The position numbers and the translations under genes are program-made. From Kingdonia uniflora (Eukaryota; Streptophyta; Magnoliopsida; Ranunculales; Circaeasteraceae): a stretch of 64,000 nucleotides of DNA. Location of the stretch: positions 2,852,001-2,916,000 of the forward strand of contig JACGCM010002435.1 of the NCBI GenBank assembly GCA_014058105.1, written 5' to 3'. Of this stretch, positions 53,741 through 64,000 are shown one piece after another (position 1 is the first letter of the stretch; every line of letters begins with the position of its first letter). Under the pieces are notes generated by a model that worked only from the letters and a program-made list of their open reading frames with translations, did not search any database and was not told the origin of the DNA.

Positions 53741-55300
53741 ATCAATAGAGCAGACACCAATTGATCGTCTCAGAAACTCAAACCTCATAACATTTAACGG
53801 CTTGGTGAAAAAATCGGCTAACTGACTCTCTGTAGGATCATACTCAATACTAACTATCTTGCGCTTAACAAGATCACGGATGAAGTGGAAACGAATGTCG
53901 ATGTGCTTGATTCTGGAATGTTGTTCAGGGTTTTTGGAGATGTTAATCGCACTTGTATTATCACAAAAATTGACATCGTCCCCTGGACTATTCTATAGTC
54001 ATGCACCATCTGTTTCATCCAGATCAATTGAGTGCAACAACTACCTGCAACAATATACTCCGCCTCTACTTTGAATTGATAAATTCAATTCTGTTTCTTG
54101 CTTTACCAAGCCACAAGATTATTCCTAATATAATAGCATCCACCCGAAGTACTCTTCCTATCATCTGCATTACCCGCTCAATCTGTATAGGAATACCCAA
54201 TTACCTCGGAAGTTGTGTCATGTGAGTACCATAAACCAAAATCAGAAGTCCACATACATAACGAATAATACGTTTAACAGCATGTAAATGGGATTCTTTA
54301 GGATTACCTTGATAACGAGCATAAATACATACACTAAACATAATATTAGGACGAGTAGCAGTAAGTTAAAGTAAACTACCTATCATACTTCTATACATCT
54401 TTTGTTCAACATCCTTACCTGCCGAGTCCTTAACTTTGTAGTGGTACTCATGGGTGTCCTGGCATGCTTTGCAAAAGAGAGACCAAACTTCTTCACAAGA
54501 TCCCTGACATACGTGGATTGAGAGATAAACATTCCTTTCTCCACTTGACGTATTTGGAGACCTAGGAAATTAGTTAGTTCCCTAACCATGCTCATCTCAA
54601 ATTCACTTTTCATTAACGCTGCAAAAGAAGTGGTTAGTGAACTCAAAGTAGAGCCAAACACAATATCATCTAGATATACCTATGCAACGAGCATCGCACC
54701 TCCCTTCCGTTGGATAAATAGTATTTTATCAATTCCCCCTCGAACAAAACCATTAGCTAAGAGAAAATTGGAGAGCCATTCATACCATGCTCGAGGGGCT
54801 TGCTTCAAACCGTAAAGGGCCTTCTTCAAGTAGAACACGTGATCGGGATGATGAGGATCCTCAAACCTTTTTGGTTGGGTCACATACACTTCTTCCTCTA
54901 AGAGGCCGTTCAGAAAAGCACTCTTCACATCCATCTGATACAGCTTGAATTTTTGATTGCAAGCAAGAGCAAACAATAGGCGAATAGACTCAAGCCTTGC
55001 AGTAGGGGCAAACGTTTCAGCAACATCAACTCCTTTTACTTGATTGTACCCTTAAGCGACCAATCTAGCTTTGTTTCGAATTACATTCCCAAGTTCGTCA
55101 TATTTGTTCTTATAAACCCATTTAGTCCCAATGATATTTGTACCTGACGGACGTGGAACCAAATCCCAAACATCTTCACGTCGAAACTGGCGAAGCTCAT
55201 CTTGCTTTGCATGTAGCCAATATTCGTCTGAAAGAGCTTCCTTTACCGTAGTTGGTTCGACCACAGAAACATAACAAACACAGTGCACCATCTCATGGTG
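53741..55300 (-). pseudogene. Reverse transcriptase and RNase H of the copia element
   Basis: On -, RT opens with EALSDEYWLHAKQDELRQF and IGTKWVYKNKYDELGN, followed by a stop where LVA is followed by TAA. It continues YQMDVKSAFLNGLLEEEVYV, HVFYLKKALYGLKQAPRAWY and the catalytic YLDD box (about 54,668) just after a TAG. LTNFLGLQIRQVEKGMFISQ follows. RNase H ends with HIDIRFHFIRDLVKRKI and ESQLADFFTKPLN near 53,800. These are classic Ty1/copia motifs. Both stops sit where Gln is usual (CAA to TAA, CAG to TAG). Confidence 0.9.
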
Positions 55301-55399
55301 TTGGCTTCTAGTCTGAACCCAAAAGGTAGCATCTCCGATGATATCGGCATTTGAGTGATCCTTACGAACTTGTTGCCATCCGGGTTGCGGTACACTTGG

Positions 55400-56480
55400 G
55401 GCGGGAGGGGGTGGTGGAGTAGGGCTCGATGCAAGAATATCACTAGTTGATGTTTATGGATTTTCCGTTGTACTATCATCTTCAGGACCAATGGTGCAAG
55501 TATCATCCACAACCACATTACAAGACTCCATCATCATGTTGGTCCTCAAATTATAGACTCGAAAAGCTCTACTATTTGTTGAGTATCCCAATAAAATACA
55601 TTCATCACTCCGAGAGTCAAATTTCTCAATGTTCTCCCGATCTCTAAAGATGAAACATTTACTCCCAAAAACCCAGAAGTAGTTGACATTTGGCTTCTTT
55701 CCAAACCACAATTCATAGGGCGTGTTTAGAGTAAGTGGACGTAGATACACACTTTATTAATAGTATAACGCGCAGTATGAATGGCCTCTCCCCAAAAGTA
55801 CGCCGGAAGATCCTTGCTGTGAAGTAAGATTTGTCCCATTTCTTGAAGAACTCTATTCTTCCTTTCTGCAACCCCATTTTGTTGTGGAGTGATTGGAGCA
55901 GAAAATTCATGCTTAATCCCATTAGAAGTACAATACCCAACCACCCCAGTATCCTTAAATTCTCCTCCACGATCACTTCAAATTTTATCAATAGAGCAAT
56001 CTTTCTCATTTTGGATTCGAAGCGATATATTGCGGAATTCTTCAAAAGTATTAGACTTCTCTCTCAAAAGTGTTATCCATGTATTACGAGAGAAATCATC
56101 CACCATTACCAAAATATACCTTTTAATTCCAAGGATGCCGTTCTCATAGGACCCATCAAGTCCATGTGTATTAGCTCAAGAATCCGAGTAACAATATTAT
56201 TGGACTTTTTGTGAGAGCTCTTTATTTGCTTGCCAATTTGGCAAGTACCATACTCCACGTTGCCCAATCTTCCCAACTTTGGTACTCCCCGAATCAGCTC
56301 TTTACTTGTAATCCTGGACAAATCATTGAAGTTTATATGTCCCAACCTTTGATGCCATAAGTCCACATCACTCAATTTTGCTTTGTTACACAGTATAGCT
56401 TCTTGTTGAATAACATAACAGTTATCAGCGGTTCTAGCGGCATGCATCACACGTTGTCCTTGAGAGTTCAAAATATCATA
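55400..56480 (-). pseudogene. Integrase of the copia element
   Basis: It has the HHCC zinc region (WHQRLGHINFNDL..., CQIGKQ), the core Asp in ELIHMDLMGPM (about 56,160), the second Asp in the SDRGGEF region (about 55,980, different frame), and the Glu in QQNGVAERKNRVLQEM (about 55,850). The copia C-terminal box TPYELWFGKKPNVNYFWVFG lies near 55,700, followed by KFDSRSDECILLGYS. Frameshifts near 55,740 and 56,100 break it. The order protease-integrase-RT confirms Ty1/copia. Confidence 0.9.
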
Positions 56481-56803
56481 TTCACCTCTGGAAACGTAAC
56501 AGTGTGATCTGTATCACATAGTTGACTGACACTAAGATGATTTGCCTTCAGCCCCTCAACCAAGAGAACATTATCAATTGCTGGAGTACCAAGTCCTTCG
56601 GCCTTTCCCTTCCCTACCACAGGAGATGTGCTCCCATCACCAAAAGTAACATCACCTCCCTGAATATTCTCTAGGTGACTTAGCTTGGACCCATCACCAG
56701 TCATATGATGGGAACACCCACTATCCATATACCATTGAACTGACTTGAACGTATTCAAAGTAGTTAGTGCAACATTGCACCTTATCTGAGGTGCCAAATC
56801 CAT
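56468..56803 (-). pseudogene. Protease of the copia element
   Basis: On -, WYMDSGCSHHMTGD is the copia protease active-site region with DSG in place of DTG, as is usual in this family. VTFGDGSTSPVVGKG and the pre-integrase box LVEGLKANHLSVSQLCD follow. This stretch is open for 111 codons. The GDG...GKG and L..SQLCD motifs are typical of Sirevirus-type elements. Confidence 0.85.
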
Positions 56804-56809
56804 CTTTCG

Positions 56810-58689
56810 GACCCAAATGCTTCAAAAAGTTCTTCGACCTGTAGTTTCCAGTTTCCTATGCAAACCATCTAGACATATTCTCACTTTTCACATTATTAGT
56901 AATTACATTAGAATTATATTTATATCCATTGACAGGGCGAGCATATGGTTTATAGGGTCCAACAAATCTACAGTAATAAATTTGAGAGTAAAAGACACGT
57001 TTGAGGTGATTATGAGTAGTGGATATCATGTTATGTTTGGGCACCGAAGTAGACGCAATTCCTTTCGCAAACTTTGTGATTTGAGGAGTCTTGACATTAG
57101 GAGGAGGTTCCTCATATCCTAGACCCCTTTTGTCACTATCCGTCTTTCCCATACATAATATTTTATCAATGTTCTTGGCCCCATGACAGAACTTCTCAAG
57201 TTTCTGCTGAGATAGAACTACATCAAGCTTGGCCGAACGAAGTTCGTCCGAAGTTGATTTTATTTTCTCTTTTGCATCATTAACTTCTTTTTCTAAAAAC
57301 ACAACTTTGTCATGTAGGTCTTGTTTCTCATTCTCAAGAATCTCTATCTCATGACTTGTATTCTCAGTTTTGCCTTGAAGTTCGCACGTAAGTGTATTAA
57401 CTTGGTCTTTCAAGACTTTGTTAAGTTTACTGAGTTTCATACACTTGGCGAGAGTCTGAGCATACAAGTCCTCAAGATGCGGGTCCTCAAACTCATTTTG
57501 TTCTTGATTACTCTGATTTTCATCAGAATTTTCAAGTTCAAAAGCATCAAAGTTATTATTGCCACAATTAAAAATTGCAGGATATGCACAATATGGTCCA
57601 TTATCAACTACTTGGGGATTACTCTCATTGTTATCGTGTTCATCATCACTGTTATCCCAAGTAACACTGATATTCATAGCTTTATGAGTTGTTCCAGATT
57701 TCTTATTAGGACAGCTATGGGTATAGTGGCCAAACTTGTGATATTTGTAACATTCAACTTGACTAAGGTCATTATCTTTATTGGTCTGCCGATTATAAGA
57801 TTTGACCCGGTCACGAGGTCTTGGTTTATAGTTCATAGATTGCCATTGTTTCTGAAATTAACATTTTTTTAAAAAAATTTAAAATTGTTGACTAATATGG
57901 GCAATTGATGAATCTATATCCGAACCTTCATCATCATCTGAGATATACGAGTGATCAACCTCTTTGGAACCCTTAGAAGAAGAGGAGTGAGATGAAGACT
58001 TGAAAGCAACACTCTTGTTCTTCTCGGGGTTTTCCATTCTCATCTCGAGTTCAAACGTTTGCAATTTTCCAGCCAATGTATCGGGTTTCATTTTCTTAAG
58101 ATCTTGTGCTTCCTCGATAGCATCACGTCTGGATCTAAAGTTCTTAGGAAGAGATCTTAGAACTTTGCAAACTATTTGAACATCGGAGTACGCTTTTTAC
58201 TAATGCGGCACTAGTGTTTACAATATCACTTAGTCTCGCATAGAACTCAGCAAAGGGTTCATTTTTACTCATTCTGATATTCTCAAATTGCGAAGTAAGC
58301 ATTTGAAGCTTACTTTCTTTGGCTGTATCATCGCCTTCATGAGTTCGATCTAGGATATCCCAAGCTTCTTTAGAAGTGGTATATGCAAAGATATGTCAAA
58401 ACTCACTTTGACTCACAGCTATAAAGATAACATTGAGGCCTTTAGAATTATAACCAACATTATCATTTTCTTCTTTTGACCATTGGTTCCTAGGTTTAAG
58501 GACCTCAATAGCACTCCCTGGTAGACCTTGCATCACCGTAGGGGGTGTCATCTATCTTCAATAGCAATCCATACATCTTCTCCGATTGATTGTAAGTATG
58601 CAATCATTCGGACTTTCCAATATGGGTATTCTTTGCCATCAAAGAGTGGAAGGCGATTTATAGGACCTCCAAACTTCTCGGAACTCATT
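56810..58689 (-). pseudogene. gag of the copia element
   Basis: It starts at ATG 58,689 (MSSEKFGGPINRLPLFDGKE), with YWKVRMIAYLQS shortly after, the UBN2-type gag N-terminus. A frame break comes near 58,545. Middle parts contain LAGKLQTFELEMRMENPEKN (58,091-57,879). The 326-codon frame 57,836-56,856 has a zinc knuckle CYKYHKFGHYTHSC with CX2[C to Y]X4HX4C spacing, an acidic linker and a long coiled coil (57,150-57,450). A long coiled-coil gag is a Sirevirus trait. The Tyr for Cys would disable zinc binding. Confidence 0.85.
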
Positions 58690-58745
58690 ATTCTCAAGCG
58701 AACTATCCGGGATCCACGCTTAGGCTGTTAAACCTCGAGGTGTGA

Positions 58746-58760
58746 CCGCTCTGATACCAA
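58746..58760 (-). promoter_or_regulatory. Primer-binding site of the copia element
   Basis: On -, TTGGTATCAGAGCGG follows the 5' LTR end after one base. It matches the usual plant initiator-Met tRNA-complementary site TGGTATCAGAGC. Confidence 0.95.
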
Positions 58761-58761
58761 T

Positions 58762-59738
58762 TGAAATTCCTAGACGCTTGAGACTAACCATTTTTTTATT
58801 GTTTTAGGTCTAAATCGATAGGTCTTAATTCCTTTGAATTAATGGTCTACGCTTAACCTAAATCAAGTTGATTTAATTAACTAATGTCAAGCAAACAGTT
58901 GGAAACATAAAGACACGGACAATTTTTTTTAACCTTGTGGGAAACCTTTCTCAGGAGAAAAACCCACAAGTCGCTGTCAAATCACTCGACAGCTAAACAA
59001 TCCACTATGAAAAAAGAATTACAAGAGTTTGATTACTTACAGACTCGATAAACACATCCCGTGGTTACCTCTCTTCTAATCAAGCTCCTAGCAGCCGATT
59101 CCTCGTTCTCGCAACGCCTCGCCTCGGATAACGCACCAAAGCTTCAAAGCTTGAATCGCTCAATTTCTTCAATCCATAATTAGGGTTTCTTGATCAATGA
59201 TGATTGATTCAAGATATGAGTGTTTTAATTCTCTCTTGAATCTCTCAAGAGTAATCTCTCTTCACTCTAAAAAACAAGCCCTTGTAAAAATTGATTTTCG
59301 AAGAAGTGAAGTTTGAAAAAATAAAAGTTATTTTTTATTAGAAAACAGAAATTACGTTCTCTGTTCGAATATAAATAAATGTATTTGAATAGAAATTATG
59401 CTGAGCCAATCTATTCGAATAACAAAGAAATCTATTCGAATAAAAACTGACTGAGGCATTTTATTTGAATACAAGCAAAATCTATTCGAATAGAAATGTT
59501 TTCACTTTTATTCGAATAGAAAAGATTCTATTCGAATAGAAGTTTTGTTATCTTATAAAGGACATATTTATTACCTGGGCTTGATATTTATAGCAAGGAG
59601 ATAGAAGCCCTCTTACCTGTTTAGTGTCAGTCTAGCTATAGTCGCTCCACGTGCACTCACTGACGCCAGATAACCACGAGATAGTGCTGACACTCACTCT
59701 AGACACTAAATGAAACAAATTCCAAAATGGATGTTTCA
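58762..59738 (-). repeat. 5' LTR of the copia element (977 bp)
   Basis: Direct repeat of 48,746-49,701 with TG...CA ends, followed by GATAG at 59,739. It carries an extra copy of the TATTCGAATAGAA unit relative to the 3' LTR near 59,510-59,545. Confidence 0.95.
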
Positions 59739-59743
59739 GATAG
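59739..59743. repeat. Target-site duplication of the copia element, right copy (GATAG)
   Basis: Identical to 48,741-48,745. Confidence 0.95.
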
Positions 59744-59935
59744 TGGGCTCTAGATGATTTGTACTGATCTAATAAAGGTAATTGGGGAAAGGAAAGCAAG
59801 CATGAGAGTATTAAAATCAAGCAACAGCTCTCGTTCACTTTTCTAGTGTTTGAATATGGGGGAATCCTCTCTCTAAAGCCCTCCGATTACAAACCCTAAC
59901 TAACCCACCTTTACAGCGACTAACCTGAAGACTCT
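59744..59935. other. Short flank between copia element and chromovirus LTR
   Basis: This is the continuation of 47,745-48,740 from before the copia insertion. No feature is recognised. Confidence 0.4.
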
Positions 59936-60183
59936 TGATAGGACCTCGTCCTATAATCGACAGATTGATTCTCTTCATGGGGAATCTTCCTCCAATTTGA
60001 TAAAACACAACTTAATTTTTCTTCCCTTTTATTCAAATAGGAGTACATCTTATATAGATACAGGAATAACTGCTTAGAGCAATTCTAGACAGTTACATAC
60101 TGAAGATAACTACAACATACATAGAATATAACTACCTATAACTGTACAACTGTAAATGATGTAAATGACAGGATCCTAACATC
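59936..60183 (-). repeat. 3' LTR of the chromovirus (about 248 bp)
   Basis: On - it starts TGTTAGGATCCTGTC right after a purine-rich GGAGGGTTGGA. It has a TATATAAG box near 60,050 and an AATAAA signal near 60,035, and ends CCTATCA at 59,936. ACTCT or the next bases at 59,931-59,935 may be the target duplication. The partner LTR is outside the window. Confidence 0.65.
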
Positions 60184-60211
60184 CAACCCTCCTTGAAGAG
60201 TAGACTTGTCC

Positions 60212-61500
60212 TCAAGTCTGAAAGTCCGGAAAGCGAGCAACAAAGTCAGTGTAATCTTCCCAAGTTGCGTCATCAGGGGTTAGGCCTTCCCAATGGATCA
60301 ACAAGCGCGTAGCAGCCGCGTTCTTCTTTTTGTAAATGCCACGATCCAGTATTTGAGATGGCTTCCAAGTAAGATCTTTAGCATTTGAAGCCGGTGGAAG
60401 AAGGGGTGTAGCTTGTATGTGAGAGCCAAGTTTCTTTTTGAGGCATGAGACATGGAAAACAGGGTGAATACGACAATCAGGTGGCAAATCTAGCTTGTAT
60501 GCCACATTGCCAATCCGAGATAGAATTTGAAAAGGGCCATAAAAACGAGGAGAAAGTTTATGAGTTCCACTTAAAGAGAGGGTTAGTTGGCGATAGGGTT
60601 GTAAGCGTAGAAAAACCCAATCATTAACATCAAAAACTCGCTCGATCCTCTTTTGATCTGCATAAAGTTTCATACGTATCTGGGCAAATGTGAGATTGTC
60701 CTTTAGTATCTTTAAGAATGAATCCCGGTCACGAAGCGCCAAATCAACAGAGTGGACTGCGGTAGTTCCCGGTAAATAAGAATCAACATGTGAAGGTGGG
60801 TGACCATAAACAGCTTCGAAAGGAGTCATCTTAATGGAAGCATGATATGAGGTATTATACCATTATTCTGCCCAAGGAAGCCACTTAGTCCAAGATGAGG
60901 GTCGCTCGCTAGTAAAACAACGTAAATAAGCTTTAAGAGAATGATTTACCACCTCCGTTTGCTCATCCGATTGTGGGTGATAGGCAGAACTTCTGCAAAG
61001 TTGGGTACCTTACATCTCAAAGAAGGCTTCCCAAATTGGCTGGTAAAGATGGGATCGCGATCACTTACAATTGTTTGGGGCATACCATGAATTTTTGCAA
61101 CGTCTTTAATGAAAACTTCAACAACCAAGGAAGCGGAATATGGTGTGAAAGAGGGCTGAAGTGAACATATTTTAACATATCAGACGATCAACTACAACCA
61201 TGGCAGATGTTTTTCAAAAAGACGGTGGTAACCCATCGATGAAATTCATTGAAACATCAACCCATATCTAATCTGGAATTTTTAGAGGTTGGAGGAGCCT
61301 GGAGGAGAAACCAATTCAGCTTTGTTGCGTTGACAAACATCACATTCGGCAACAAATTGCTTTGTCGCGCTTTTGAGACCTTTCCAATAAAAATTTCGTG
61401 ATATCCTTTTGTATGTACGTAAGAAGCCCGCGACCACCAATAGAAGAGGCATGAAACTCTTCCAAAATTTTAAAACACCACGAAGAAGAAGGGACGACTA
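60212..61500 (-). pseudogene. Integrase with C-terminal chromodomain (chromovirus)
   Basis: The last 205 codons (60,829-60,212) are open. MTPFEAVYGHPPSHVDSYLP starts them, DVNDWVFLRLQPYRQLTLSL and KLSPRFYGPFQILSRIGNVA follow, then HPVFHVSCLKKKLG. The chromodomain has ATRLLIHWEGLTPDDATWED, then YTDFVARFP. Chromodomains guide integration toward particular histone marks in relatives. Upstream, the core shows IVSDRDPIFTSQF (second Asp, about 61,060). The region to about 61,500 has the zinc-binding part in fragments (CDVCQRNKAE-like, near 61,330) with frameshifts. Confidence 0.85.
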
Positions 61501-61679
61501 TGCGGCCACGATGACGAAGAATTCCTTCAGCAAAAGACTAATGTGAATCGGGTGATGAAGAATGTTGAATTCGGTTAATGATGGCAAGAGTATCTGGATC
61601 TTTGTAAGAGTCACGTCGAATGTTGTGAATTGCGGAGAAAATAGGTGATGATATGGTAAAGATTTGAGCATCGTCGGAT

Positions 61680-63000
61680 TGGCGAGATAAGGCATCGGCG
61701 ACGGTGTTTTTGACTTTTTTTCAGTAAATGATTTCATAATCGTATCCAAGTAACTTGGTCACCCATTTTTGTTGTTCGAAGGAAGACGCACGTTGCTCCA
61801 AGAAATATTTGAGACTCCGGTGATCGGTAAGGATCTTAAAGTGGCGACCCAGTAAGTATGGCTTCCATTTGTTGACGGCAAAGACGGTCGCCAACATCTC
61901 CTTGTCGTAAATTGAAAGGTTCAAGTTCTTTCCAGATAAGGCTTTACTTACAAAGCAATGAGACGTCATTCTTGCATCAAAACAGCCCCAATACTATTCC
62001 CAGAAGCATCAGTGTCGAGAATGAAGTCTTTGGTGAAATATGGCAAAGCTAAAACAGGAGTAGATGTCGTGGTTTGCTTCAGTAAATGAAATGCATCTTC
62101 AGCGTCGCGAGACCAAGAGAAAGAGTCCTTTTTCAACATGCTAGTCAACGGAGCAGCAACTTTCCCATAATCCTTCACGAACTTGCGATAATAACCAATA
62201 AGGCCAAGAAAGCCTCTTAAAACCTTTGGAGTCGAAGGCTTTGGCCAATCAATGATAGAACGAATTTTGTCAGGGTCAACTTCCACTCCTGATTGGGAAA
62301 TTATATGACCCAAGTAACCAATAGAAGAAGCACCAAAGCTACACTTCAATTTTTTGACGTACAACTGATGTTGACGAAGACATTCCAAGACCCTAGAGAG
62401 GTGTTGAACATGTTCCTCCGTTGAACAACTATAAACAAGAATATCATCAATAAATAAGAGTGCAAACCTCCCTAAGTAAGGTGTAAAGATTTCATTCATT
62501 AGAATCTGGAAGGTGGCTGGTGCATTGGAAAGCCCAAAGGGCATAACAAGAAACTCGTAGTGTTCATCATGTGTTCAAAAAGTCGTCTTTGGAATGTCTG
62601 GTTCATGAAAGCGAATTTGATGATAACCGGACCGAAGATCAAACTTAGAAAATACAACGGCTCCATGTAATTCATCCAGAAATTCATAGATCACTGGAAT
62701 TGGATATTGGTCTTTAATTGTAATGGAATTGAGGGCGCGATAATCTATACACATTCGCCAGGACCGTCTTTTTTGCGAATTAATAAAACTGGAGATGAGT
62801 AGGGGATAATTCTATGACGCATCAGTCCAGAATGAAGCATTTCTTTGACAAGTTTTTCGATCTCTGACTTTTGAAAATAAGGATATCGATAAGTACACAA
62901 ATTGGTTGGTGAACTATCAGGTAATAATGGTACTTGGTGGTCGTGATATCGCAAAGGAAGCAAGGTATTAGGTTAATTAAAAATGTCAGAGAATGATGTG
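61680..63000 (-). pseudogene. Reverse transcriptase and RNase H of the chromovirus
   Basis: RT motifs on -: [32 protein letters not shown], then in other frames the [12 protein letters not shown] box and the QTTF region near 62,580. VMPFGLSNAPATFQILMNEI starts an open frame of 192 codons (62,544-61,966) with the catalytic FIDD (about 62,446), YLGHIISQSGVEVDP and GFLGLIGYYRKFVKDYG. RNase H has DFILDTDASGNSIGAVLMQE, then LSIYDKEMLATVFAVNKWKP and ILTDHRSLKYFLEQRA. Spacing is normal for the lineage. Confidence 0.9.
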
Positions 63001-63085
63001 ATAAGGTTGAAGATTTATGTTGGTAAGAAGGAATCATTGAATGATGGAGCCTTTTCCATTAACTCGCAAAAAAATCCGTTGTTCG

Positions 63086-63333
63086 CCTGCAGTAATAAAC
63101 GATGAAACTCACCTTGATTGGCAATGGATTTTATAGGAAAACCATTTCCGACCAAGGTATACTTATACTTGTCTTTAAGAAAAGACATAGTTAACATTGC
63201 GAAGTAATACCTGCAGTAATAAACGATGAAACTCACCTTGATTGGCAATGGATTTTATAGGAGAACCATTTCCGACCAAGGTATACATATACTTGTCTTT
63301 AAGAAAAGACATAGTTAACGTTGCGAAGTCTCA
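63086..63333. repeat. 124-bp tandem duplication in the chromovirus protease-RT linker
   Basis: The unit starts CCTGCAGTAATAAACGATG at 63,086 and again at 63,210. Copies differ at about four positions. Because 124 is not a multiple of 3, it shifts the reading frame. Confidence 0.95.
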
Positions 63334-63399
63334 TGTTATTGCTCCCAAAGAATGAAGCCAAGTTGCTCCCAAGACAATGTCACATCTAGTAATATGTAG

Positions 63400-64000
63400 T
63401 AAAAAAAAATTCAGAACTGAACTTATACCCTTGGATGTTAAGAAACACGTTCGAATACATACCTTCACTAAAGAGTGCCCCTTCATCAGCAATAGTAACG
63501 GGAATTCTTTCTGACCGTTTCACCGGACGCCACATTGAGGCGCTAAAGAGGGATGCAAAAAATTATGGGTTGATCCCGAGTCAACCAAAATGGCGACGAT
63601 ACTTTTCTTTAAGTAACCGCTAAGGCGCATAGTACATGGCTGATTTGTGCCTCTAATGGCATGAAGAAAGATCGAAAGTTCAGTAGTTTCGTCATCGCCT
63701 ATGACTTCGTCATTCTCTTCTTCGTCGCCGCCTTCAAGAAGTAAGAGTTGGGGTCGCTTGCAGCGGTGTCCAGGTTTGAATAGCTCGTCACAATTAAAGC
63801 ATAAGCCCTTCCTTCGACGTTCTTCTTGTTCTGCAAGAGTGAGTCTGCAGGTGGATGATGTTACGGAATTGTTTGATGTAGAAGCGGCAACCGGATGGGG
63901 GTTTTGGAATTTGTTCAGTGGACGACAATTCGAAAAATCTTGAATTACACGTACAAATTCTTCTTGACAAATTGCCAACTCGAATGCCTTGGTGAGAGTA
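63400..64000 (-). pseudogene. Protease and gag C-terminus of the chromovirus
   Basis: The 152-codon frame (63,978-63,520) on - includes a zinc-knuckle-like GLCFNCDELFKPGHRCKRPQ, the form seen in this gypsy group, an acidic linker (EGGDEEENDEVIGDDE), and the protease start IVAILVDSGSTHNFLHPSL with DSG. It runs to 63,520. Protease continues in broken frames to about 63,350. The gag N-terminus is beyond the window. Confidence 0.85.

Larger units (their letters stand above)
48746..59738 (-). mobile_element. Ty1/copia retrotransposon, Sirevirus (SIRE/Maximus) type, structurally complete
   Basis: It has LTRs at both ends, a perfect 5-bp duplication GATAG, an initiator-Met-type primer-binding site beside the 5' LTR (58,746-58,760) and a polypurine tract beside the 3' LTR. 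Order on -: gag, protease, integrase, RT, RNase H (copia order), then a 2.2-kb spacer and an extra ORF before the 3' LTR. The roughly 11-kb size, the gag-protease sequence style and the extra 3' ORF fit Sireviruses. LTRs of 956 and 977 bp differ by about 5-6% by eye. All ORFs carry stops or frameshifts. Insertion was into the sequence 47,745-48,740 / 59,744-59,935. Confidence 0.93.
59936..64000 (-). mobile_element. Ty3/gypsy chromodomain element (chromovirus), 5' part outside window
   Basis: On -, the window shows the end of gag, protease, RT, RNase H, integrase with a C-terminal chromodomain and a short 3' LTR. A chromodomain after integrase defines plant chromoviruses; the small LTR suggests a Reina-like group, which is tentative. 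Frames are interrupted by stops and by a 124-bp tandem duplication near 63,086-63,333. The 5' LTR and the gag start lie beyond 64,000. Confidence 0.88.

Overview
The window is nuclear DNA of a flowering plant, probably a eudicot. It has one recognisable host gene with GT-AG introns, typical plant retrotransposon lineages, and mostly AT-rich DNA. The host gene is the 5' end of bifunctional lysine-ketoglutarate reductase/saccharopine dehydrogenase (LKR/SDH): five coding exons between 39,329 and 41,459 on +, 241 codons in consistent phase. Nearly everything else is transposable elements, many nested. No closer taxonomic placement is justified from sequence alone.

Layout. 1-10,517: a + strand Ty3/gypsy element of the Tat lineage (element 1, 5' end outside the window), with degenerate gag, pol with a second RNase H, a 15-copy 59-bp tandem array, a long reverse-orientation ORF and a 3' LTR. 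10,518-10,864: leader of a further Tat copy (element 3). 10,865-25,757: a - strand Tat element (element 2) with both LTRs, polypurine tract, primer-binding site, gag-pol, its own 143-bp tandem array and its own reverse-orientation ORF on +. 25,758-26,600: a LINE ORF1 remnant interrupted by element 2. 27,575-34,859: a 7.3-kb PIF/Harbinger-type DNA transposon carrying a DDE transposase pseudogene, a Myb/NAM-associated-like second gene and, unusually, a four-exon plant mobile domain (PMD) pseudogene. 35,385-37,830: two nested long-inverted-repeat elements. 37,930-41,459: LKR/SDH leader and first exons, with a foldback element in the leader. 41,733-44,926: a gag-only LTR element with a GC-rich, hAT-like insertion. 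45,085-47,744: a long LTR-like sequence with no coding capacity. 48,746-59,738: a structurally complete Ty1/copia element of Sirevirus type on -, with a perfect 5-bp target duplication and an extra ORF after pol. 59,936-64,000: a - strand chromodomain-bearing Ty3/gypsy element running off the window.

How the parts relate. The elements are mostly dead. The great majority of the in-frame stops I examined (CAG to TAG, CAA to TAA, CGA to TGA, TGG to TAG/TGA) can each be explained by one C-to-T change on one strand, as expected from deamination of methylated cytosine. A 96-bp in-frame duplication in the PMD gene shows this directly: each copy has a stop where the other retains C. The two Tat elements share an architecture (pol, then tandem array, then reverse ORF with a small intron, then LTR), but their array units are unrelated. 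The most unusual assembly is the Harbinger-like element, in which a PMD gene lies between the terminal inverted repeats and is separated from the transposase by a hairpin built from the same GGCGCC motif as the element's two subterminal regions.
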